DNA of 64,000 nt from NCBI GenBank assembly GCA_013350335.1, contig CM023539.1, positions 42,084,631 to 42,148,630 of the forward strand, in the 5' to 3' direction. Every line of letters begins with the position of its first letter. The stretch's first letter is position 1. The DNA is from Chimonanthus salicifolius (taxonomy: Eukaryota > Streptophyta > Magnoliopsida > Laurales > Calycanthaceae). The translations under genes and the position numbers were made by a program. Below the pieces are notes generated by a model. The model worked only from the letters and a program-made list of their open reading frames with translations. It was not told the origin of the DNA and did no database searches. Positions 23,339-34,414 of this stretch are shown here, piece after piece.

Positions 23339-23781
23339 TATATATATATATATATATGGGCTTCAATTTGGGCCAAGTGGGTTCAGAATCAAGATCGGCA
23401 AAAATTTGATTTGGATGAAGCTTAGCATAATCTGACTTGACCTGCTCAAGTTGCATCCCTTTATTATTCTTTGGGTAGTCAAGTGGTGACGTACGTTAAA
23501 TGACAAAATACGTCGATCTTTCTGCTATGCCACGTGCCAAAAATCCAAAGCATAAAGGAGAAATTTTGATGCCATCCAATGGATCTGATGGGCCCTACTA
23601 GGGGCCCACATTCATTGCCACTACCCATTGGGCTAGCGACCAAATGAAGAACAAGGGGCATTTGGGTATTTTCCGTACCTTAAACTATTGAAATCTCAAC
23701 TTTAGATTCCCCAATTCAAGCTATTGCCAGTGTCTAGAAATGATAAGGGCTAAGTTTGCGCCCGGCCCTAAATATCCAGAG
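23339..23781. other. Upstream region of the second glutaredoxin
   Basis: Holds a (TA)n run (23339-23356), a fragment of the GGGCCAAG repeat, and in 23480-23535 a TGACGT hexamer (23487), an inverted ACGTC (23510) and a CCACGTGCC box near 23530. These resemble TGA/bZIP binding cores but are short enough to arise by chance. Confidence 0.4.
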
Positions 23782-23852
23782 AACATTCTCTCTTTTTTTC
23801 ATTTTTGATTAGAAAATACAACCCACCACCCCCACTGTCATGTATAAATATG
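23782..23852 (+). promoter_or_regulatory. Core promoter of the CCMS glutaredoxin
   Basis: AACATTCTCTCT (23782-23793), a CCCACCACCCCCACTG box (about 23822-23837) and TATAAATA (23843-23850) within GTATAAATATG. The same three boxes in the same order precede the paralog on the minus strand (5684-5731), although spacing differs by an AT-rich insert. The leader would be roughly 250 nt. Confidence 0.65.
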
Positions 23853-24128
23853 ACCCTTTGGGACTTCAAAGTTCATCAAACCAAACCACTTTTGTGTTCA
23901 AAGCTCCAAGCAATCAGCTCTCACCACTCCAATCTTCTTACATTTTCCATCCACACAATTTTCAGTTTGTGTTTCTTCTTCCTTTTGTTTTAATAATCAA
24001 TTGGGCTTGAACTTTTGAGTTTGGGCTGACCCAGTTGTATATTAGAGTCCATTCTTCCTTGGCTAGGGAAAACTACATTTTTCGCGCCTTTTTCAAAGAA
24101 GAGAAGCGGAGCTTCCTCCATTGCAGGC

Positions 24129-24440
24129 ATGGACTGGGTGCAGAAATTGGCTTCTTTGAATGCCGTTGTGATCTTCAGCAAGAGCTCTTGCTGCATGAGC
24201 CACACCACTAAGAGGCTCTTTTGTGAGCTCGGTGTCAATGCCGCCGTTTACGAGCTCGACGAGGACCCGAGGGGAAGGGACATGGAGAAGGTGCTGGTTG
24301 GGCTGTTGGGACGTAACCCACCGGTGCCGGCCGTGTTCATAGGCGGGCAGTTGGTCGGCTCTGTTGATAAGGTCATGACTCTACATCTCAATGGCTCTCT
24401 AGTCCCAATGCTCAAACAAGCCGGTGCATTATGGCTTTAA
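24129..24440 (+). CDS. CC-type (ROXY, class III) glutaredoxin, CCMS active site
   Basis: A single-exon 103-residue protein, full length for the family. Signatures are AVVIFS (12-17), active site C21-C22-M23-S24, KRLFCELGV helix (28-36), VPAVFIGG (66-73) contributing to glutathione binding, and the terminal ALWL. Serine at position 24 makes it monothiol-like at the resolving position, unlike its CCMC neighbour. Known CCMS members in plants (for example the GRXS1-S8 group) respond to nitrate and cytokinin and restrain TGA factors or root growth; whether this copy does is not visible here. The first ATG in good context was taken and gives N-terminal alignment with the paralog (MDWVQKLAS versus MEKVQRLAS). 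The two genes are divergently oriented 18.6 kb apart, consistent with an old inverted or dispersed duplication. Confidence 0.95.
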   Translation: MDWVQKLASLNAVVIFSKSSCCMSHTTKRLFCELGVNAAVYELDEDPRGRDMEKVLVGLLGRNPPVPAVFIGGQLVGSVDKVMTLHLNGSLVPMLKQAGALWL

Positions 24441-26269
24441 TGAGCTTAAAACCTGCACTCTTATACCACGTAAAGAAATAAGTTAAGTTTTGGCTGTACG
24501 TGTGATCTTGCTTTCATCCAACACTTTATTGCAAATCAAATATTAAAAATGAAAAAAAGGGGAAAAAATGGAGAGAGTAGAATATAGTTAGGGTTGTGTT
24601 GGCTTCTCTTGTTACATGAAGAATTTTTTTCCTTCAATGTGACAAGCAGCAAAATGAAACCTTTTATAATTGTAATAGCTTATGATTTTGTTTTTGGTTA
24701 ATGTATGTTATCTTATGTCAATGAGTAAAAGGAAAAGGAATGGAAAAAATTCCTTTCCCATTAGTGTTGTTATGTCTTGCTTTTTTATGATTCTCTTTTA
24801 TGGCTAGCAATAGAGATAACGAGAACATAGATATCGCATTAGACAATTTTTGGTGCCATCAATCACAGGAGGCCACGTGTATAGAAACATGATTGATTCT
24901 GCCTTTCGAAATATTGGTCAGAAGCTTATATTTAGGTCGGAGTTTTTCATGTTTAATGAGGATTTACTTTGGGCTGTCCCAAGCCTCAACGGGGTTGAGT
25001 TAGGGCTTAGGGCTCTGATTTGAACTGATTATGTCTGGTGGGCCTTTTTGAAGGCTTACCAGCTCACCCGGCTCATAAACAGCCACAGTTGCAGGTAACC
25101 ATCCCATCCTAAAAAGGTTCTTGACCCGATCATACAAATTATCAATTTCCTCTTCCAAGTGTTTGGATGTTTTTGTTTTCCCATAATCTCAAATCTATTA
25201 TGAAAAAAGGGTTTTAAATACAGTACGTAAATACTTTGATGCATCTCAGTTTAGAAGAAAAAAAACTGAGAGACGACCTAGGCATGATTCGGGTCAACTT
25301 TAGTTGGGCCTAGTCAGGCCCATATGGGTGTATTCCGGATTTCCAGTTCATATTCAAGTTGAGCATAATAATGTACATTGAGCTTTTCATTAGCATTGAA
25401 TCATTGGTTGCTGAAAAAAATAGAAGAGGACATTACCTTTTTCTATTAAGTAGCTGTCTGCTGAGTTGTGCCTGTCTCAGCCAAGACGGACCTTAGTCGA
25501 CCTGAATTTGTTCGATGTGGCCCGAATATTTGTTGAACCTGAACCTTCACACTTAAGCCCCTACTTTTAAAGTCCATCATCTGACTATTGATTAAGTTGA
25601 TCGATCAGGGTGCTAAGTGCACATTTATCTGGTATTTTTGGCTTGTGATGGGAATTCAAACATCTTGCCTAAAACCAGCCCATTTGATTAAAAACCCAAA
25701 GAAGACCAGCCCATTTTTATTAAAAACCCGAAGAAGCCAAGCCCAAAGATAAGCTTGACATGGACAAGGCCCAGCCCAACTCTAACCCTTCCAGTTTTAG
25801 AAGATTGCGACGTGTATCAGACATGGGCCCTGCTGCTTGGGCCCATACCCAACTTGAATCCAGTCCTAATGTTAATACCCACTTGGTCAATAATCACCAC
25901 CATCCTACTTAGCTCCTTCGAAGATGCATCACAAGAGGGCCACCCTTTCCTCTTCCATGGGCTGGGGCATCGGGTCAATAAAAAATGGGTCACAGTTCAA
26001 CCTATATAATTAAGTAGACTTCAAAAAAAGAAATATATTTAAAAAAAATAAGTACCCATTACTAAAATATAATTATCTTAAAAAGTTACTTCTAAAAAAT
26101 CATCAAATATACAATTCAAGTAATTTGAGTGAGTCGGGTTATACAAAGCATAGCCACAGCCTAGTCTAAATAACTTTTTTTTTTCAGACCATTCTAAATG
26201 GATTGGATTAGCTCACCATATTTTTAGGTCAAGTCAGCTGCCCTAATCTATTTATTTGGAATTGATTTT
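24441..26269. other. Intergenic, no gene supported
   Basis: Contains the 3' flank of the glutaredoxin and several GGCCCA-rich scraps (24960-25060, 25260-25340, 25670-25870). The open frame at 25755-26009 is GC-richer but reads through that repeat type and has no family motif. Confidence 0.45.
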
Positions 26270-26420
26270 TTTAATTCTACTTATCTAGTAGCCTTATCAT
26301 AAACTATACGATCTATCATGCCTTTCTTTATTCATTCCTTCTATATTTTCAATGATCTACATTTTCTTCTTATACCTACAATTTATAACCTCTCATTTTG
26401 CCATTTCTATCCTTGTTTGG
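26270..26420 (-). mobile_element. Probable RTE-type LINE scrap
   Basis: Collinear weak similarity to 12470-12560 and 49710-49800: ACTTATCTAGTAGCCTTATCATAAAC, a CAATCTA/GATCTATCATGCC segment, and TCATTCCTTCTATATTTTCAATG. No tail or frame remains. Confidence 0.3.
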
Positions 26421-26637
26421 CACTGAATGATAACCATATGATATGGGTAGAATTCCAACATGTTTCCTTATGATTCTATCCAATTCCTCCTTAGTCTCTT
26501 CTTCAATATAACTGTAGAAATTCACTCCTAAGCGTGGGTGGAACCCAAAGCCCTTCTAAAGGACTAATATTCAATTGAAGAGCAACAAGTCAAATCCCAA
26601 CAGTGCTCAAGCAGAAATCAAGTTACACTCAAATTGA

Positions 26638-26825
26638 ATTGGAGTTAGCCTGACGGTGAAGAACTCGTCTCAGAAAGCAAGAATTTTGAATTCGATTCAC
26701 GTTCAACTCTAAAAGGCTTCTCTTTATTTAACTCATTCGGTATATGTAGATTGGAAGGTTTACGTGTATTGTAAAACTTGGTCGAATAAGACGCCTAAAC
26801 ACCTTAATTACAAAGAAAAAAAAAA
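26638..26825 (+). repeat. SINE family 2, near-complete copy
   Basis: Head GGAGTTAGCCTGACGGTGAA (box A TTAGCCTGACGGTG), box B GAATTCGATTCACG, body AACTCATTCGGTATATGTAGA, TTGGTCGAATAAGACGCCTA, and the A tail at about 26814-26825. It aligns through its whole length with the minus-strand copy at 18764-18946. Confidence 0.75.
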
Positions 26826-26889
26826 TTAACATACCCCATTCTCGAATCGAATGTTTGAGTCTTTTGAATATTGGGTGCACATGGAAATC

Positions 26890-26991
26890 CTACATAGAAG
26901 AGGAAAAAAGGCCAATAGTTCTACTCTGTGTGCTGAACATCTACATAGAAGAGGAAAAAAGGCCAATAGTTCTACTCTGTGTGCTGAACAT
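26890..26991. repeat. Perfect 51-bp tandem duplication
   Basis: 26890-26940 and 26941-26991 are identical (starting CTACATAGAAGAGG, ending GTGCTGAACAT). Identity over 51 bp in non-coding DNA implies a very recent event or an assembly artefact. Confidence 0.95.
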
Positions 26992-27259
26992 TTTATTCAT
27001 CCATATCCACACAAGCTTAAATGAGTAGTGTCAGCTTTCTTTGGGAGAGGAATATAGCAGCAATCTGTACAGGTATGTAACTCGCTACCTGATTTGGGCC
27101 AGAGCTGGCCTCCTTTATTAAAAGATTCTAATCTTAAAGGTTCCAGTCAGTCTCCAACAGTCTACTTTGCACTGGGCAATGTGGGGCCCACCTATATTTT
27201 CAAGAATAACACGAGGCAGAAGCTTAAATTAAAAATTGACAATAAAGTAAGGTACGGTA

Positions 27260-27435
27260 AACTTTTTTCAAAACTAAAGTGTTTAGGTATCTCATTCGAC
27301 TAATCTTTAAGACATGTGTAAATCTCTCAATCTACATACGTTAAGTACAAAATAATAAGGAATAACCCTTTTTATGTGAATGATAATTTGATTCCAAGAC
27401 TTCCTACAAGTAAGAGTAAGTTTTAACCACCAAAT
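27260..27435 (-). repeat. SINE family 2 copy
   Basis: The plus-strand T run near 27263 marks the tail. AAGTGTTTAGGTATCTCATT, CGACTAATCTTTAAGACATG, GTAAATCTCTCAATCTACAT and AAATAATAAGGAATAACCC follow in the order seen at 18775-18900. The head is decayed. Confidence 0.65.
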
Positions 27436-28690
27436 AAACTCTTCAGAATTTAAGTTCTAATAACTTCAGAAAATCAAAGAAATGGTTACTAATATGAGAA
27501 TTTTAAAGAAATTAGTATATTAAACACATAAAGCCACTTAATCAAACTAAGTAAAATACGGGGTTAAAGTTCATTACCAACCAATCTTTGTTTCTCAATC
27601 TCTTCTCCATATTTTCTTCTCAAATTTATTATAGTTGGATTTTAATTTAAAAAAATACGATTTTTAGCTCTTTTTCGACGATTCGTACTTGTGAAGCTTG
27701 AGTTCCTTGCTAGATCTACTAGTAGTGAGATATTTTTTCACGAATTTTTCTATTATTTTTTAAAAACATTTGAAATTCTTGATTTCATAACTTAAAAATA
27801 ACATTTGAATATATAAATGACTACTACTTAATGAAAACATTACATGTCCACGAAGCACAAAATTTTCTTGATTTTATGTAATTTTTTTTAAAGGTAAAAA
27901 AGAAAAATAACAATGGAGGAGAGAGAAAAGTATCGATTTACCGCATTTTTAATCCCAGCTCGGTATCACGCAAATTGGTTTATCTTCTTATTTTTTTGTC
28001 TTTTAACTCTATTAAATCATATTCTTTAATTCTTTGAGTTAATTAAGATTATTAATTGCTCAAGAGCATAGACAAGAAGGTCACTATTTTTATTAAAATA
28101 GTTCTCTCGAGTCAGGCCCATTTTAATCGGGCCTAACTACTGATGAATTTAAAAACCTTGGGTTTCAAATTCTCAGCATGCAAATGTTATCCCCCTGTAG
28201 GCCCATACCTGGTTATGTAACACTATGGGCCGGGCTTTATTGAGATAGGCCATGCTTAATCTGGGCCAAATTTTGTCTAAGCCCAGTCAAATGAAGATTG
28301 ATCTGTTACGAATCATTTAATTTTTTTAATCTTCCTATATAAATATAAATATTGTAAAATGAACTATTAATTTAAAATTCTTCCTTAAACCTATACAAAA
28401 AGCTTGAATTTGGTAAAGAGATGCGTTTCCTTTCTATTAATGGATTCAAATGTTTTGCTTTATTTATCATGAGAAATGAATCTTACAAATATTTTATTCT
28501 ATTCATCTATTAATTATTTTGAATTACTGTTGGAAAAAGTGACTAAAAGAAACTATTTGGAGATTAGTATAATTTTCTTTCATAAGATAGTTATTTTTTA
28601 TTTGGCAGATATTATTCAATAATCATGTTTGTGTCAAAATGCAAAATTTGATTATTTTTATTAATAAGCTCATTAAGATAATTATCATGA
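27436..28690. other. AT-rich intergenic, nothing recognised
   Basis: No gene; a GGGCC-repeat scrap at 28195-28290. Confidence 0.4.
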
Positions 28691-28853
28691 TTTTTTTTTT
28701 AAATTTACACGTGGAAAACCGCGGGATGCCGAGCGAAGAACCCGATGGGTGAGTCCACTTATCCTTAGTGCACACCAAAGTTAAGCCATGGGGGCTTGAA
28801 CCCAGGAACTTCCCGCTTCTTGAGGCGAGAGGCAACCAATTGAACTACACCCA
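28691..28853 (-). repeat. SINE family 1, intact reference copy (163 bp)
   Basis: On the minus strand the element starts TGGGTGTAGTTCAATTGG (box A), has box B GGGTTCAAGCCCC (28791-28803 inverted), a body with GGTGTGCACTAAGG, GTGGACTCACCCATCGGG and CCGCGGTTTTCCACGTG, and ends AAATTT plus an A run (T run 28691-28700). It is the only uninterrupted copy and defines the family. Confidence 0.85.
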
Positions 28854-29279
28854 TTGACAATAAATTAAAATTTTCTTACTTATATTTACCAAATCATTTT
28901 TCTTTTTCCTGAAAACATGTTTTCTCCTGTAATTACCAAATAATAGAAGGCAATCTCTCAATAGGAGAAACTCCTACTAAAAAAAATCCTTTCATAAAAG
29001 AAACTTCTATAAAACTTTCCTCCCATCCAAATGTCGCTAATCACTCCTAATTAGCACGTAGTTAACGAGAATTGTTAAATATAATAGCCACCTTTTGATC
29101 ACCTTCAAACAAGAGATTAAGAGTTCTACTGTTTTATCACAATATATGTACCTTAATTAAGATTTCGTTACCCATATGTAAGGTCTCATAATCATGATTT
29201 CAGTTTAAACAAAAGAAATTTCAATTAGAAGGCATCTCTGTCCTTTGACCCATTTGTTTGTGTGTTAATATCTACTGAC
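28854..29279. other. AT-rich intergenic, nothing recognised
   Basis: No coding or repeat structure I can name. Confidence 0.4.
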
Positions 29280-29612
29280 ACATCTCGTATCGGCCGATAG
29301 ATATGTATCGAAAATTTGATGGCCAATAAAGAAAGTTCGACGATATTTCCAATACATCTCGGCCCAAAATATCGACCCATATCTTGAATATCTGCTGAAT
29401 TAAAAAAAAAAAAAAAACAGTGCTAGGTCCCACCATAATATCGGCCGATATTATGTATTTTTCTGATTTTTTTTTAAATCTATTTTTTTGTTTTTTTATT
29501 TTTTAATTCATATAAAATTAAAAAATATAAAGCCAGCTAATTTATAAAAAAAAAAAAGAGGATAGAGAAAAAGTTCAACCGAGATATCGGTACATCCATT
29601 TTTTGAACCCTG
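29280..29612. mobile_element. ATCGGCCGAT-family hAT-like element, copy C, incomplete
   Basis: Starts within TCGTATCGGCCGATAG and ends GGTACATCCATTTTTTGAACCCTG; read inward this right end is CAGGGTTCAAAAAATGG, matching the CAGGGGTCAAAA end of copy B. The T-rich centre and a GGCCGATATT palindrome fit the family. I could not find the left terminus or an 8-bp duplication of GGCCAGAC, so it is probably truncated or rearranged. Confidence 0.55.
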
Positions 29613-30379
29613 GGCCAGACTACCAACTATTTGGATCAGGCCCCCGAATGGTTAGATGAGGCAGTTTTTCTGTCATTTCCTCATCACGGTATCCTTAGAT
29701 CTTCATAAATGTCAAAATTTTCACCTAATTTCATCAAACTCCATACATGACCAGTGTTCACAACATATTTGGGACTGGGACATTTATCTATAAGACATTT
29801 ATTTTGATAGAAAAAAATCAAAATAAAGTGTCCACAGGTGAAGCCTATTCTCTAAAACCATGTAGAATGACATAATTTAAAGATTGGTGTTCACGTTAAG
29901 ATAGGATTGGATTTGATTTCCTATATTAAAGATATGATTAGATTTAACTTCCACCTTATCTACATTATTTTACTATATTTGAATTTGATAATGTATTTGA
30001 TTTCTTCTGTAAATAAATGGTCTCTTCTTTATAGAAGAACACCAAAACCATTCATTTTATTATTTCACAATTCACAGTTCACAATAACGAACTAGGGTTT
30101 TATTTCCTTCTTCCTCATCTCTGAAAATAGGAAATTCTCCTAGTATCGCTTCAAGCTCTACGAAACAACTTTGTTCTAAGACTCTCAAATGTCTTCTGAA
30201 AAGGATTTCTTAAGACATGGTGTCCTTTCATAGGATATAGTAATCTAAGATAAATGCGACTCTATGTGAAGCGATTCTAATTGTCTAGGAAAAGAGTCCT
30301 CTCTTTTTTAATCTCCAACACCGTTTGCATAAGAGAACTTGATTCCTAATTTTTCTCTTCTATTTTTCTTTTTTCTTTT
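29613..30379. other. Unassigned; possible retrotransposon LTR remnant
   Basis: 29880-30240 has LTR-like features (TATA-like segments, TTTATAGAAGAACACC, and a CACAATTCACAGTTCACAA block) but no partner copy, primer site or duplication in this window. No gene. Confidence 0.25.
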
Positions 30380-30480
30380 TTATACAAAAGCGACCAATAT
30401 CGGTCGATATCGACGATATATATCGGATATTGGAAGACATTTAAAATATCGGCCAATATATATCGTATCGGTTGTAATTA
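30380..30480. mobile_element. ATCGGCCGAT-family fragment, copy D
   Basis: About 100 bp with CCAATATCGGTCGATATCG, ATATATATCGGATATTGG and ATCGGCCAATATATATCG. Clear motif content but no recognisable ends. Confidence 0.45.
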
Positions 30481-30950
30481 TTACTCCTAAGAACACTCTT
30501 AGACCACTTTGGGATTTGGGTTACTTCTAATCTACTGTCAAAAAATTGAAAATTCTAATATTGAAAACTCAAAGTTACCAAATATATATTGATTATTTTT
30601 GTAATTAAATTTATTAAAATATACAAAAGAATGGTCCCATTAGAATATTAATAGTCACGACACTTCATTTTGATAATCTAATATTTTAATATTTTAATAT
30701 TTATTAAAATAAATATTGAGAATGGAGGCCTAATAATATTATAAAATTTTCTACATATTTACCATTTCCTCAAAGTTCCCATGTAGAATGTACCTTTAGC
30801 TCCTTTACAAACAAAATGAAAATTAATAAGGTTCTAATCCACTTTGAAGTGTATTACTCCTGATTTCCTCCTAACTTAGCAAGTTAAATACCATGGAAGC
30901 TCTAATGAAGGACCACTTTTTATGAGAATATGTATAGAAGTAAGGTCCCA
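30481..30950. other. AT-rich intergenic, nothing recognised
   Basis: No coding or repeat structure I can name. Confidence 0.35.
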
Positions 30951-31130
30951 TCTAGGGGTACCAAAAAAAAGTTATATCGGCCGATATTTTTCTCTTTCCT
31001 CCTTTTTTTTTAAAAAAACAGTCGATATCAGCCGATATTTTGATATCGACAGATATGATACGGCCGATATTCGGCTCTCCAAAACATATCAGCCGATATT
31101 TCTTTTAGCACAAAAAATGGCTTTTTAATC
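30951..31130. mobile_element. ATCGGCCGAT-family hAT-like element, copy E (short)
   Basis: The left end TAGGGGTACCAAAAAAAAG resembles the CAGGGGTAAAAAAA terminus. The interior has TATCGGCCGATATT, GATATCAGCCGATATT and GATACGGCCGATATTCGG. A possible right end near 31125 reads inward AAAGGATTAAAAAGCC. No matching 8-mers were seen, so the borders are tentative. Confidence 0.5.
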
Positions 31131-31654
31131 CTTTCAAAGCCATTGACAACGGCACCCTTATTTCCTTAAAAAAAGCCTTGGTTTGTAAGAGCATCATAAA
31201 ATCGTAGTTCACTTCTTCACTAGTCATGGCTCATGTGTTGAGTCACAAACTTTGGCCATGACAAAATTTTATGATTTGAATGAGGATTAAAAAAAGTTTG
31301 TTAAATTTTTACTGTTCAATTGGTCTAAATTTATAAAAAAAATAGAAATCTTGGATTTAATTTTTTAACTTATATGTTATGTATGACTTGCATGTGAGTT
31401 TGTATATCTGTAATATTAGTCTTCTTTTTAATGTAAGATTTTTTTTATATAATATTTACAAGAGAGCACTTTAATTAAATTAATTAAATCATATTTTAAT
31501 GATCATCAAATTTTAAGGGATTAAAAAATAAATCTAAAGTTATCAAATTTTATAGAGTTTAAAGTATAGCTTTATATTGATGATTTTTTATGATGACACA
31601 TTTAAAATAAAACTTTCAAAGGAATTCACGATGTAAAATCCATTTGTGCTTACA
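31131..31654. other. AT-rich intergenic, nothing recognised
   Basis: No coding or repeat structure I can name. Confidence 0.35.
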
Positions 31655-31740
31655 GTAAAACCTCTATAATATAATATGGTTAGGACCATGGTATGTATAT
31701 TATATTAGAGAAGTTATTTAATTAGAGGGTCTAGCAAATT
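31655..31740 (+). mobile_element. End of a CAGTAAAACCTCTATA-type hAT MITE
   Basis: ACAGTAAAACCTCTATAAT followed by an AT-rich segment and GGACCATGG resembles the terminal sequence of a widespread plant hAT MITE type with CAGTAAAACCTCTATA ends. I could not find the opposite end, so this is a truncated copy at best. Confidence 0.4.
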
Positions 31741-32343
31741 GACGTTCAGTATTCTTTTTCAAAAAAACTCTTTAAACACTTACTCATCATAAAAAAAATC
31801 TTTTCAGCTAAAATCGTTTTATCCTTCTTTCTTTCTGTCCCATCGACCATTGCTGCCTAAAAGCCAACCCGCCGCCATTGGATCCTCTCCATCTACAACT
31901 CTAAAACTAGCGAGAAATCCTATCCACTTCGGTCAGATCGAAAAACAAATCATCCTAAGGTCGTTTTTCATAATGTTTGTGAGGTTCAATAATTTTAGTG
32001 TATATGGTCTCACACCATATAAAAGGCTTGTTCGAAGTAACTATAAATATTATGGTTAATAACAATTGAATTAAAATTGTCAAATGATAACTCTATTAAA
32101 AAGGCTTAGATCATCTAAGTGGAGAATGTTTGATTATTGTGTATGAACAATGTCTACATCTTCACAAGAAAATGTTTGATTATCATCTAAGTCGAGGTTT
32201 TTAGTTAAGCTATGCTCGAGGTTCCCGCTCCGGAAAAAAGAAGAAGAAAATGTTTGATTATTGGGAGATAGAACCTCCTTAATAGAAATTTTGCATGTAT
32301 AATATGATATTCACATTCATTTAGTAACCATTTTGATATGTAG
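31741..32343. other. Intergenic, nothing recognised
   Basis: No gene seen; the frame at 31850-32059 has no family motif. Confidence 0.35.
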
Positions 32344-33094
32344 ATTAGATCAAAGATGATCCAATTGAAAGAACCCTATCCATGAAAACATGATGCATGG
32401 TGGGACCCACCTTCATATCTATTGAGGGTGTGGTTCGAAAGTCGTGGGGCCATGCATACAGCAAGAAGTCCCCTCTCTATTTTGGAAAGTACAGTGGAGT
32501 GAGAAGTGAAAAGAAGTCTTAGGATTAGCCGTTGGGTCTCTCGTGGGGGAATCCAAAACAAAACAAACATGGGCCGATTTTTAGGACTGAAAATCAGCGT
32601 GGGAAGAGGCAAGAGAAGTTTGAAAATTTGGGGGATTGTCGTGTGGGAATTTTGGCTGAATGTATGGGTTTAGGCTTCGAGATCAAGAGGTTTAAACGTA
32701 CGGAGGAATGAGAAAGCACATTAGAGAGTGGAATAAAAGATGTGTTTATTCTTTTGGAATAGAGAGAATAAAGAGAGAAGAAAAAACTTAGAGAATTGGA
32801 GAAGTCGGAATACACAGAGTTCTTGTGTTTGACTTTGTTTTCTACTAGAGAGGAGGATTCTCAGGACAAAGGATTAGACTCTAACAAGGATTGAGTTTGG
32901 TTTTAAACTCATTGATTATTCTCTCTTATATTTTGTGATTCATATGTTTTTCTCTCAATAAAATTACACAATCTGTAGACATAGTCATGTGTTTATTGAA
33001 CTACGTAAATATAGGTGTTCGACTATGGTGTGTTTATTTTATTTATTTGATTGTGCTCTGATATATTTTTCTCCATATTATTCTTAACAATATT
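32344..33094 (+). mobile_element. Possible solo LTR (Copia-like), borders uncertain
   Basis: The second half looks like a plant Copia LTR: GTGATTCATATG, CTCAATAAAATTACACAA (a poly-A-signal-like block), TAGACATAGTCATGTG and an end near TTCTTAACA. There is no second LTR, no primer-binding site after it and no duplication I could match, so this is a guess from texture. Confidence 0.3.
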
Positions 33095-34125
33095 CAACAA
33101 AATCAATAATAACTATTAGATTTTTCATCAATTGCTTCTAATCATTAAATATTTGGATGGAGAGAACTGACAAAACTTTGGTAGAGAAAGTGAGTTTCAC
33201 ACTTGATCAAGTTTCTCTCCCAAGACGAGAAGATGGTGTCTTTCAATTCTCACATATAAACACTATTTTCTCATAGAGAAATGGACGACGATATTCTACT
33301 CAACTGTTAATTACATTGCACAGATGGTAGTGAAAGTTCATTTAGAACTCGACATGTGGGACAAATTTCATTTGAAAAAAAACAGAGAAAATCTTAGCTA
33401 CTTGGTTTTATTAGTCAAATATCATCATACATTTTTTTTTTTAATATACGCTTAATAACTTTGACCATTAAAATCAAATTGTTAGGATTTGATTTTTGAA
33501 CTACGGAACTTAAAATAAACTTTCAACTCTCTAAAATATATTTATCTTCAAATTTCAGAATTATTCTATAAAATAAAATACCTAACACATAACATATATA
33601 CTTTTACCTTAAATTCATCATACAACTTAGAGGGGTAAAACTTTTCTTCACTTATCTTATCCTGCCAGAAGTGAACATACTACTAAATTCAAACACAGCC
33701 TTAATTTCACAATTTAGAATTCATCATGCTAATTTAACCACTGCATCTGTCAAACTCAGCCTATCTTCAGCAGGGCCCCACCTAACAAATTGTCCGAGTC
33801 CAAGCCAACACCCCTTAATCAGAAGTAGGGCCAACCAAACAAAAGACTTCCTTTCTTCAGTGGTACTGTGTTCCAGCAAACATTCCTTATTTTACACCTT
33901 TATTATTATATTATTTATTTATTTCATCCCTATTCCTTTTTTTAGCATCCGTCCTTCCTTTTACTCCAACTTTATTTTTCTTTCCCATAATTTGTTTATT
34001 CTCTGTCCTTTTTGTATTTGTTTCCTATTTTTAGTAGATTTTCATCTGATCTGATTCTTCTGAAACAGTAACAATTTCCCCCTGTTGTTGCTTCCTTCTC
34101 TGTCATCAATCGCTGAATTTCGAAC
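33095..34125. other. Upstream region of the PBL27-like kinase gene
   Basis: AT-rich; from about 33890 it is pyrimidine-rich, as many plant leaders are. No certain TATA box. The transcription start probably falls between about 33900 and 34100, an inference from the leader texture. Confidence 0.4.
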
Positions 34126-34140
34126 ATGGTTCTACTCTGA
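34126..34140 (+). promoter_or_regulatory. uORF 1 (4 codons) in the kinase 5' leader
   Basis: ATG GTT CTA CTC TGA, a minimal upstream frame 138 nt before the main ATG. It exists only if transcription starts upstream of it. Confidence 0.45.
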
Positions 34141-34168
34141 TCAACCAAAGGAGTTGGAATTCATACAT

Positions 34169-34204
34169 ATGGGTCTAAAAGGGAGGAAGAGGAGCGGCTG
34201 TTAA
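34169..34204 (+). promoter_or_regulatory. uORF 2 (11 codons) in the kinase 5' leader
   Basis: An upstream ATG in CATATGGG context encodes 11 residues and stops at 34202-34204, 74 nt before the main ATG. Together with uORF 1 it may lower translation of the kinase; conservation has not been tested. Confidence 0.45.
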
Positions 34205-34278
34205 AGGTCGAACATCTGCTCTCTTCCTCTCTTTCTCTAATTTTCCTCTTTGGGGTTTCTGGGTTTACTCGATTTGAG

Positions 34279-34414
34279 ATGGGCGGTTGCTTTCCCTGCT
34301 TTGGAACGTCGAAAAAGGGGATAGAAGACCCAAATGGCGTGAAGGGAGGACAGGAAGTGAAGAAGAAAGAGATTGGGAAGGAGGGTTCTGCTGCTGTGAC
34401 TAGAGTCAGTTCAG
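34279..34414 (+). CDS. PBL27-like: Kinase exon 1 (N-terminal acylation region)
   Basis: Encodes residues 1-45 plus one base. Begins MGGCFPCFG, matching the short cysteine-bearing N-terminus of PBL27 relatives. Rich in K and E after residue 12. The donor GTAATT follows TCAG at 34415; phase 1. Confidence 0.9.

Noticed and set aside
33671..34054. 127-codon frame upstream of the kinase
   Set aside because: Pyrimidine-rich leader sequence read as F/S/L-rich peptide; no family resemblance.
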